DNA of 5,477 bases from an uncultured Capnocytophaga sp. (GTDB lineage: Bacteria > Bacteroidota > Bacteroidia > Flavobacteriales > Flavobacteriaceae): positions 1-5,477 of the forward strand of contig CAJPPS010000101.1 in the NCBI GenBank assembly GCA_905372595.1, written 5' to 3'. Within the stretch, counting starts at the first letter, position 1. Each line of letters starts with the position of its first letter. The notes under the pieces are model-generated. The model was not told the origin of the DNA. It did no database searches and saw only the letters and a program-made list of their open reading frames with translations. Made by a program: the position numbers and the translations under genes. Of this stretch, positions 1 to 5,477 are shown one piece after another.

Positions 1-1249
1 TTACTATACAGAAGCTTCTTTTGAGGGAATCTATAACCTACCCGATGAGAAAGTTTTCCAGATAAAGAATGCACTTCGCTCTAAACTTGTAGAACGGGTT
101 AAGAATAGCTTACAGGATTCTCAGAATATCTCTTATTTTACCCCTCGTGAAATTGTGGAGGTTTCTGATAATCTTCGTGATGATGTCCTTACTATTGGTT
201 TTGCACGACGTTTTGCCACCTATAAGAGAGCCCATTTGTTATTTACCAACCTTGATAGGCTGGATGCTATTGTGAATAATCCTCAACGTCCTGTACAGTT
301 TGTATTCGCAGGGAAAGCACACCCAGCAGATAAGGCAGGACAAGACCTCATCAAGCATATTGTGGAAATATCTAAGCAACCTCGTTTCTTAGGGAAGATT
401 CTTTTCTTGCCTAACTATGATATGGATTTGGCACGTACCCTTATACAAGGAGTGGATGTATGGATGAATACCCCTACACGTCCTCAGGAAGCTTCTGGAA
501 CCAGTGGTGAGAAAGCAGCAATGAATGGAGTGATGCACTTCAGTGTGTTGGACGGCTGGTGGGTAGAGGGTTACCGCCCAGATGCGGGTTGGGCTCTTCC
601 TCAGAAACGTACTTATGAAAACCAAGCCTATCAGAATGAATTAGATGCAGAGCTTATCTATAATATTATAGAAGACCAAATAGCTCCTGCTTTCTATAAT
701 AAAAATGAGAAAGGTATATCTATAGAATGGTGTAGTTATATCAAAAATACTATTGCTAAAGTAGCTTCTCATTTCACTACTTACCGAATGCTCTGTGATT
801 ATGAAAAACAATATTACTATCCTCAACAGAAGCGTTCGGCTCTTATTAGGGCAAATCATTTTGAGAAAGCAATTGCTCTCTCTCAGTGGAAGAAAAAAGT
901 TCGTCAAGAATGGGCACATATACGTATAGAGAAAACAGCTACTCCTCATAAGAATAACCAGCTTATCTCTTTAGGGAATACCTACGAGAGCACCATTCAG
1001 GTCTACTTAAGTGAGTTGACTCCTGAGGATATAGGATTAGAACTAGTAGTTACTCAGAAAGAAGACGGACAAGTGAAGATTCATCAGCTTATCCAAGCCA
1101 AATTGGTTGATTTCTCCAATCGTATAGCTACATATAAGATTACCTCAGTAACAGAGGATGCAGGTGTATTTATGATAGCCTTGCGGGTATATCCTAAGCA
1201 CGATTTGCTACCGCATCGTCAGGATTTCCCATTGGTGAAATGGTTATAA
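1..1249 (+). CDS. glgP: Alpha-glucan (glycogen) phosphorylase, C-terminal part; 5' end outside window
   Basis: A PLP-dependent GT35 phosphorylase that releases glucose 1-phosphate from alpha-1,4-glucan ends in the cytoplasm. The first full codon is at position 2 and 415 residues are visible. The GTG at 155 is internal, because the frame stays open to the left edge and its translation there still fits the family. Visible motifs are GFARRFATYKR (residues 66-76), FAGKAHPAD (102-110), NYDMDLAR (138-145) and EASGTSGEKAAMNG (163-176). Lys171 in the last motif is the expected PLP-linked lysine. VLDGWWVEGY (182-191) follows. The GTSGxK and LDGWW forms fit the 'alpha-glucan family phosphorylase' branch (TIGR02094 type) rather than E. 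coli GlgP/MalP, which read GTGNMK and LDGANVE. Residues from about 305 to the end look like the C-terminal beta-rich extension of that branch. In Bacteroidota the missing N-terminal part may include a fused glycogen synthase; this cannot be seen here. The downstream palindrome probably ends the transcript. Confidence 0.93.
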   Translation, partial: YYTEASFEGIYNLPDEKVFQIKNALRSKLVERVKNSLQDSQNISYFTPREIVEVSDNLRDDVLTIGFARRFATYKRAHLLFTNLDRLDAIVNNPQRPVQFVFAGKAHPADKAGQDLIKHIVEISKQPRFLGKILFLPNYDMDLARTLIQGVDVWMNTPTRPQEASGTSGEKAAMNGVMHFSVLDGWWVEGYRPDAGWALPQKRTYENQAYQNELDAELIYNIIEDQIAPAFYNKNEKGISIEWCSYIKNTIAKVASHFTTYRMLCDYEKQYYYPQQKRSALIRANHFEKAIALSQWKKKVRQEWAHIRIEKTATPHKNNQLISLGNTYESTIQVYLSELTPEDIGLELVVTQKEDGQVKIHQLIQAKLVDFSNRIATYKITSVTEDAGVFMIALRVYPKHDLLPHRQDFPLVKWL

Positions 1250-1258
1250 TTTTAGAAG

Positions 1259-1296
1259 TAACTTTGTCAAAACCCATATGGGTTTTGACAAAGTTA
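1259..1296. terminator. Perfect 38-bp palindrome, probable intrinsic terminator of the phosphorylase gene
   Basis: The sequence is fully self-complementary about a centre between 1277 and 1278 (core CCCATATGGG). In RNA it would form a stem of about 17 bp with an AUAU loop. It starts 9 nt after the phosphorylase stop and sits about 95 nt before the next gene, a normal place for a terminator. No U-run follows the stem, only TTATTAAC; the sole T-run is the TTTT inside the 3' arm at 1283-1286. It may therefore act as an mRNA-stabilising 3' hairpin, a two-way terminator or a dispersed repeat. The palindrome is certain; the function is inferred. Confidence 0.65.
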
Positions 1297-1325
1297 TTAA
1301 CAATTTCAAAAGTTATCCCCAAACC

Positions 1326-1357
1326 TTGATTTCTTCAGCCAAAAAGTTGTAACTTCG
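1326..1357 (+). promoter_or_regulatory. Predicted Bacteroidota-type promoter for the TPR-dedA pair
   Basis: A TTG at 1326-1328 (-33 element) is followed after 21 nt by TAACTTCG at 1350-1357. The latter matches the TAnnTTTG -7 consensus used by the Bacteroidota primary sigma factor with one mismatch. The expected RNA start is near 1362-1366, giving a leader of about 25-30 nt before the ATG at 1391. This is the best promoter match between the palindrome and the gene. Confidence 0.55.
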
Positions 1358-1390
1358 CGGTTTGAAAAATGCAAGCATCTAATACTAGAA

Positions 1391-2776
1391 ATGTTTCCAA
1401 AACAAGACGAACGCTTAGAGATTGTTACTCGGTTTGAGGCAATTCTTAGCGAACATAGAATGATTTTCTTTGATACTTACCAGTTTGAAGATATTATACT
1501 TTATTACCTAGAGAACAGCAAATTTTCTAAGGCAAAGCAGGCTATAGAAATAGCACTAGAACAGCATCCTTCTGATACAACTTTGCGATTATTCCAAGTA
1601 GAGGTACTCATCTATGAAGATAATCTCCACCAGGCTGGAGAAATCCTAGATGAGATTATCGCCATAGAACCTTATAACTCAGAGGTGTATGTACAGCGAG
1701 CCAATCTGTACTCAAAAAAAAATAATCATTCCAAAGCCGTTGAACTTCTTGAATATGCTACCTCTTTCACAGAGGAAGTCTCTGATATACATTCTCTTAT
1801 AGCAATGGAGTATGTGTATATGGAGCAATATGCTTTGGCTAAAAGGCACTTTAAAAAATGTCTAGCTCAGGATCCTGATGATTATTTTTCACTTCAGCAA
1901 CTCTTACATTGCTATGATTTTCTTAAAGAAAACGAGCAGGCTATTCGCTTTCTAACAAGTTTTCTTGATAAAAATCCTTATTGTGAAGTCGCCTGGCATA
2001 GCTTAGGACAGCAGTATGTAATGCAGAATAATCTTCCTGCAGCTCTTGAAGCCTTTGATTATGCAATTATCAGTGATGATACTTTTACAGGGGCTTATTT
2101 TGAAAAAGGAAAGGTGCTAGAACGGCTTAAGCGTTATCCTGAAGCAATTGATAACTATAAGATTACACTTTCTTTAGACGATCCTTCTTCTTTTGCCTAT
2201 TTACGAATTGCTATCTGTTATGAAAAGATAGGAGAACGCTCTACTGCTGAGCAATATTACTTTAAGGCCGTCCATGAAGATCCACAATCTAGCAAGGCTT
2301 GGCTGGCTTTAGTGGATTATTATGCTCGGGAGGATGATTATGAAAAAGCTCAAAAATATGTCTCAAAAGTACTGATTAATGAAGGAGATAATCCTTCTTA
2401 TTTAAAGCGTTGTGCTGAGATATATGCACACGTAGGAGCTTACTCTGAGGCTATACAAATCTATCAGCAGGCTATAGAACTAGGGGATTATTCTGTAGAA
2501 ATACGTAATGAACTTACTGACCTTCTTCTTCTTGAAGAACATTATCAACAGGCTCTAATTCAAGCCCTTAGCACATTACAGCTTTATCCAGCAGAAGCGA
2601 TACCTTATTACCAAACGGCAGTAGCTTATTTCTATCTGGAACAACCTACAGAGAAGAATTTTTACCTCTCTGTAGCGATGGATAAGGCTAGGGAATGGCT
2701 CCCTCATTTTGAGAAAAAATATCCCAAAGTATTTTCCAATCATACACAAGAATTGTCAAAAAACACTAATTATTAA
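1391..2776 (+). CDS. Tetratricopeptide repeat (TPR) protein, cytoplasmic
   Basis: This 461-residue protein has no signal peptide or membrane segment. From about residue 30 to 437 it is a continuous run of roughly 34-residue helix-turn-helix TPR units, about 11-12 in all. Clear examples are near 96-128 (SEVYVQRANLYSKKNNHSKA), 198-231, 232-265 (GAYFEKGKVLERLKRYPEAI), 266-299 and 334-367. Such solenoids bind partner proteins or peptides; no enzymatic motif is seen. From memory, the sequence (for example PYCEVAWHSLGQQY and DDPSSFAYLRIAICYEKIG) resembles a conserved flavobacterial TPR protein of about this length with no assigned role. The ATG at 1391 is the first after the predicted promoter and has no Shine-Dalgarno sequence, which is usual in this phylum. 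A nine-A tract lies at 1714-1722. The next gene begins 6 nt after the stop, so the two are probably co-transcribed. The TPR fold is certain; the biological role is unknown. Confidence 0.92.
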   Translation: MFPKQDERLEIVTRFEAILSEHRMIFFDTYQFEDIILYYLENSKFSKAKQAIEIALEQHPSDTTLRLFQVEVLIYEDNLHQAGEILDEIIAIEPYNSEVYVQRANLYSKKNNHSKAVELLEYATSFTEEVSDIHSLIAMEYVYMEQYALAKRHFKKCLAQDPDDYFSLQQLLHCYDFLKENEQAIRFLTSFLDKNPYCEVAWHSLGQQYVMQNNLPAALEAFDYAIISDDTFTGAYFEKGKVLERLKRYPEAIDNYKITLSLDDPSSFAYLRIAICYEKIGERSTAEQYYFKAVHEDPQSSKAWLALVDYYAREDDYEKAQKYVSKVLINEGDNPSYLKRCAEIYAHVGAYSEAIQIYQQAIELGDYSVEIRNELTDLLLLEEHYQQALIQALSTLQLYPAEAIPYYQTAVAYFYLEQPTEKNFYLSVAMDKAREWLPHFEKKYPKVFSNHTQELSKNTNY

Positions 2777-2782
2777 AAGCAA

Positions 2783-3451
2783 ATGGAACACTTTGAAAGC
2801 TGGAAGGATCTTGTAAATCCTGAGTTTTATATTAAGTTAGGAGGCTACTGGCTCGTATTATTCATTATTTTTGCTGAAACAGGCTTATTTGTAGGATTTT
2901 TCCTTCCAGGGGATAGTCTTCTTTTTATATCAGGAATTTATGCAGTTACTATGGTGAAGGATACTTTTGGAATTACAGGGAGTGATTTATTGGATACAAC
3001 TATTATAGCATCCTCTATAGCATTGGCTGCCATTATAGGAAATATGGTTAGTTACTGGTTTGGAAGAAGAAGTGGAGATAGTCTTTATCATAGAGAAGAT
3101 TCTTTCTTCTTTAAGAAAAAATACTTACAAAAAGCTCACGATTTCTATGAAACTCACGGAGCTGTGGCCGTAATAGCAGCACGTTTTTTACCTATTGTAC
3201 GTACTTTTGCTCCTATTGTTGCAGGGATTGTAGGAATGACTAAGGGGAAATTTATGTTTTACAATATCATAGGGGCTATAGCTTGGTCTTTCTCTCTAGT
3301 TTTTATGGGACACTATCTAGATAAATTATTTATAGAACAGTTTGGGATAGATCTGAAAAAGCATCTGGAGTATATAGTTCTCTTTATTGTACTGATTACT
3401 ACTGCTCCTATTCTTATCAAGTTATTGATGCCTTCAAAGAAATCTGAATAA
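2783..3451 (+). CDS. DedA/VTT-family inner-membrane protein, possible undecaprenyl-phosphate transporter
   Basis: This 222-residue polytopic membrane protein has the usual DedA length. Hydrophobic segments lie at about 20-38, 71-95, 126-152, 157-178 and 195-216. The signature regions are present: ETGLFVGFFLPGDSLLFISG (32-51), GNMVSYWFGRRSG (86-98) and AARFLPIVRTFAPIVAG (132-148). Glu32 and Asp44 are 12 apart, and Arg134 and Arg140 are 6 apart. From memory, these match the spacing of the functionally required acidic and arginine residues in E. coli YqjA/YghB. DedA proteins support membrane energetics and envelope integrity, and some members (UptA) return undecaprenyl phosphate across the membrane for peptidoglycan and polymer synthesis. 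The exact substrate cannot be read from sequence. The gene follows the TPR gene by 6 nt and murA lies about 0.7 kb downstream, which is compatible with an envelope role. No Shine-Dalgarno sequence is visible, but an A-rich stretch precedes the ATG. Confidence 0.93.
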   Translation: MEHFESWKDLVNPEFYIKLGGYWLVLFIIFAETGLFVGFFLPGDSLLFISGIYAVTMVKDTFGITGSDLLDTTIIASSIALAAIIGNMVSYWFGRRSGDSLYHREDSFFFKKKYLQKAHDFYETHGAVAVIAARFLPIVRTFAPIVAGIVGMTKGKFMFYNIIGAIAWSFSLVFMGHYLDKLFIEQFGIDLKKHLEYIVLFIVLITTAPILIKLLMPSKKSE

Positions 3452-3489
3452 TTAATAAAATGATAGGGTAAATATTCTTTTAAAAATAT

Positions 3490-3497
3490 TACCTTTG
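3490..3497 (+). promoter_or_regulatory. Predicted -7 promoter element (TACCTTTG) for DUF4290-murA
   Basis: TACCTTTG is an exact match to the Bacteroidota TAnnTTTG -7 box. It lies in the 66-nt gap between the dedA-like gene and the DUF4290 gene. No TTG -33 element is found 17-23 nt upstream, so the promoter is only half supported. RNA would start near 3502-3506, leaving a leader of only about 12-16 nt before the ATG at 3518, or about 30 nt before the alternative ATG at 3533. Confidence 0.5.
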
Positions 3498-3517
3498 TAC
3501 CCACTTATCTTTAAATA

Positions 3518-4186
3518 ATGAATAGAAATAGAATGGAGTCATTAGAACTAGAATACAATACAGAGAGAAACCCCTTAATTATTCCTGAGTATGGTAGGCA
3601 TATTCAAAAAATGATAGAGGCAGCTACCAAAATTCCTGATAGAGAATTACGTAATAATACAGCAAAAGCCATTATTGCTATTATGGGGAATATGAATCCT
3701 CATCTGAGAGATGTTCCTGATTTTCAGCATAAATTATGGGATCAGCTCTTTAAAATGTCTAATTTCCAAATAGATGTAGATTCACCCTTTGAGAAGCCTA
3801 CTCAGGAAAGTATCACACCTAAGCCCGAACGATTAATTCCCCCTCAGCGACATCCCAAATATCGTTTCTATGGGAATAATATCCTTAAAATGATTGAAGT
3901 TTGTAAAAATTGGGAGGAGGGAGAACTTAAAACAGCCCTTAAGTTTACCATCGCTAATCATATGAAAAAATGTTTTCTAACTTGGAATAAGGAGACTGTA
4001 GAGGATAGCGTTATCTTCCAACATTTGTATGAATTGAGCGATCAGAAGATAGATTTAACTAACTATGAGGAGAACCTGAATACACAGCCTAAGCATTATC
4101 AAAAGAAAAATACTGTAGCCACTAGGAAAAAATTTTCTAACGGAAAGAATAATAATAATTCCCCTCAGTACACTAAAAAGAGATAG
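3518..4186 (+). CDS. DUF4290-family protein of unknown function
   Basis: A 222-residue soluble, mostly helical protein recognised as the Bacteroidota-restricted DUF4290 family by LEYNTERNPLIIPEYGRHIQ (11-30) and by its position directly before murA. No function is established and no catalytic motif is seen. Two helical units, about 25-91 and 118-183, look like diverged copies of each other. Both open with YG-x2-I-x-KMIE and end in FQH followed by an I-D pair (IDVD, IDLT). They are joined by a proline-rich linker (90-115). The last 35 residues or so are low-complexity and basic (many Lys, Asn and Gln), hence probably disordered, and could bind RNA, DNA or acidic partners. The start at 3518 is the first ATG after the -7 box. 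Met6 at 3533 is an equally plausible start, since the conserved region begins only at about residue 10. murA starts 4 nt after the stop, suggesting translational coupling. The family call is firm; any role in cell-wall synthesis is only inferred from the neighbour. Confidence 0.9.
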   Translation: MNRNRMESLELEYNTERNPLIIPEYGRHIQKMIEAATKIPDRELRNNTAKAIIAIMGNMNPHLRDVPDFQHKLWDQLFKMSNFQIDVDSPFEKPTQESITPKPERLIPPQRHPKYRFYGNNILKMIEVCKNWEEGELKTALKFTIANHMKKCFLTWNKETVEDSVIFQHLYELSDQKIDLTNYEENLNTQPKHYQKKNTVATRKKFSNGKNNNNSPQYTKKR

Positions 4187-4190
4187 TATT

Positions 4191-5477
4191 ATGGAAAGTT
4201 TTAAGATAGAAGGAGGACATAGATTAAGTGGTAGTATTACCCCTCAAGGAGCTAAGAATGAAGCTTTACAGGTGCTTTGTGCAGTTCTTCTTACAGATGA
4301 GAAGGTAACCATTCATAACATTCCTAATATATTAGATGTCAATAAACTTATTGGTTTATTAGAAAATTTAGGAGTAAAGATACAGAAATTGGGTAAAGGT
4401 TCTTACTCATTCCAAGCAGATGAGATTAATATAGATTATCTTTCTACTCCAGAATTTGCCAAACAAAGCCAAGCTCTTAGGGGATCTATTCTTATAGTGG
4501 GACCTTTATTGGCTCGTTTTGGTTATGGAGGAATTCCCAAGCCAGGAGGAGATAAGATAGGACGTAGGCGATTGGATACCCACTTTGATGGTTTTGTGAG
4601 TTTGGGAGCTACTTTTACCTATACTCAAGAGAGTCATTTTTATACTGTTACAGCACAAAAATTGGAAGGGAATGATATTCTCTTAGATGAGGCTTCTGTT
4701 ACAGGGACAGCTAATATTGTAATGGCTGCTTCTCTGGCCAAAGGAACTAGCACGCTTTATAATGCAGCTTGCGAACCCTATCTTCAACAACTCTGTAAGA
4801 TGCTAAACCAAATGGGGGCTAACATACAAGGGGTGGGCTCTAATAAATTGATTATCCAAGGAGTAGATAAGCTTAATGGTTGTACCCACCAAATACTACC
4901 TGATATGATAGAAATAGGTAGCTGGATAGGAATGGCAGCTATGACTCAGAGTGAATTAACAATCAAAGATGCAGGCTGGGAGCACTTAGGGATTATCCCT
5001 TCTGTATTTGAGCGATTGGGAATCTCTTTGGAGCGTAGGGGAGAGGATATTTATATTCCAGCGCATACCCAAGGGTATGAGATACAGACTTTTATAGACG
5101 GTTCTATTCTAACTATTAGTGATGCTCCTTGGCCAGGATTTACCCCAGATCTTTTGAGTATTATTCTTGTTACAGCCATACAGGCCAGAGGAGAGGTGCT
5201 GATTCACCAGAAAATGTTTGAGAGTCGTTTGTTTTTTGTTGATAAACTTATAGATATGGGAGCAAAAATTATCCTTTGTGATCCCCATAGAGCAGTAGTA
5301 ATAGGGAACGATTTTAGATCTCAGCTACGTGCCACTACAATGACTTCTCCAGATATCCGAGCAGGAATAGCCCTATTAATAGCGGCTTTATCAGCGAAAG
5401 GGACTTCAACTATTCACAATATAGAGCAGATAGATAGAGGATATGAGCGCATTGAGGAGAGATTACAAGCCATAGGT
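4191..5477 (+). CDS. murA: UDP-N-acetylglucosamine 1-carboxyvinyltransferase (MurA); 3' end outside window
   Basis: MurA transfers enolpyruvate from PEP to UDP-GlcNAc, the first committed step of peptidoglycan precursor synthesis, in the cytoplasm. My translation gives 429 codons from the ATG at 4191 to the window edge with no in-frame stop. Against E. coli MurA (419 residues), the visible end (ERIEERLQAIG) is about 9 residues short of the C-terminus, so the gene is nearly complete. Key sites are Lys22 in QGAKNEAL, the mobile loop PKPGGDKIGRRRLDTHF (116-132), Asp320 in WPGFTPDLL (equivalent to E. coli Asp305), Arg390 in SPDIRAG (equivalent to Arg371) and Arg416 in IDRGYERIE (equivalent to Arg397). 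The loop has Asp121 where E. coli has Cys115, the residue fosfomycin alkylates. The enzyme should therefore be active but fosfomycin-insensitive. WPGFTPD in place of the E. coli YPAFPTD is, from memory, the usual Bacteroidota form. No terminator or promoter separates it from the DUF4290 gene 4 nt upstream. Confidence 0.96.
   Translation, partial: MESFKIEGGHRLSGSITPQGAKNEALQVLCAVLLTDEKVTIHNIPNILDVNKLIGLLENLGVKIQKLGKGSYSFQADEINIDYLSTPEFAKQSQALRGSILIVGPLLARFGYGGIPKPGGDKIGRRRLDTHFDGFVSLGATFTYTQESHFYTVTAQKLEGNDILLDEASVTGTANIVMAASLAKGTSTLYNAACEPYLQQLCKMLNQMGANIQGVGSNKLIIQGVDKLNGCTHQILPDMIEIGSWIGMAAMTQSELTIKDAGWEHLGIIPSVFERLGISLERRGEDIYIPAHTQGYEIQTFIDGSILTISDAPWPGFTPDLLSIILVTAIQARGEVLIHQKMFESRLFFVDKLIDMGAKIILCDPHRAVVIGNDFRSQLRATTMTSPDIRAGIALLIAALSAKGTSTIHNIEQIDRGYERIEERLQAIG

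Noticed and set aside
155..157. GTG as a possible start of a shorter phosphorylase.
   Set aside because: The frame is open through position 2 and the upstream translation continues the family sequence. A start here would also fall in the middle of the catalytic domain.
389..949. Two minus-strand open frames (389-625 and 641-949) opposite the phosphorylase gene.
   Set aside because: They lie wholly opposite a well-conserved coding region, have no recognisable domains, and carry no promoter or family resemblance. They are antisense shadows.
3467..3493. Imperfect inverted repeat (GGTAAATATT with AATATTACC) between the DedA and DUF4290 genes, possibly a terminator or operator.
   Set aside because: The stem is short, AT-rich and bulged, and overlaps the -7 box. 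It is as likely to be chance in such AT-rich sequence.
3313..3504. Minus-strand open frame of 63 codons overlapping the 3' end of the DedA gene.
   Set aside because: It mostly mirrors the last DedA membrane segment and has no features of its own.
4187..4190. A separate promoter for murA in the gap after the DUF4290 gene.
   Set aside because: The gap is 4 nt and no TAnnTTTG box was found in the last part of the DUF4290 gene. Co-transcription is simpler.

Overview
This window reads as a stretch of chromosomal core genome from a low-GC member of the Bacteroidota, most likely class Flavobacteriia. A Capnocytophaga-like genome is possible, but the genus cannot be fixed from the sequence. The support is fourfold: TAnnTTTG-type -7 promoter boxes, starts without a clear Shine-Dalgarno sequence, a DUF4290 gene placed directly before murA, and a MurA and TPR protein that look like the Bacteroidota/flavobacterial versions I remember. 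All five genes lie on the + strand. No tRNA, rRNA, CRISPR array, insertion sequence or phage gene is visible.

Layout. (1) 1-1249 is the C-terminal part of an alpha-glucan (glycogen) phosphorylase, whose frame is open through the left edge. (2) 1250-1390 is intergenic. It holds a perfect 38-bp palindrome at 1259-1296, probably a terminator, and a Bacteroidota-type promoter at 1326-1357. (3) 1391-2776 encodes a soluble protein built almost entirely of TPR repeats. (4) After a 6-nt gap, 2783-3451 encodes a DedA/VTT-family membrane protein. (5) 3452-3517 is a short AT-rich gap with a TACCTTTG -7 box. (6) 3518-4186 encodes a DUF4290 protein. (7) After a 4-nt gap, murA starts at 4191 and is open through the right edge, lacking only its last few residues.

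The phosphorylase belongs to storage-glucan metabolism and is probably a separate transcription unit, closed by the palindrome. TPR-dedA and DUF4290-murA look like two tight gene pairs. MurA starts peptidoglycan precursor synthesis, and DedA-family proteins are now linked to recycling of the undecaprenyl-phosphate carrier. The right-hand part therefore has a possible cell-envelope theme, although the DUF4290 and TPR roles are unknown.

I see no clearly new multi-gene system. The points most worth a second look are the Asp-for-Cys active-site residue in MurA (predicted fosfomycin insensitivity), an internal duplication in the DUF4290 protein, the palindrome whose two ends both read TAACTTTG, and a nine-A tract in the TPR gene that would truncate it on slippage.
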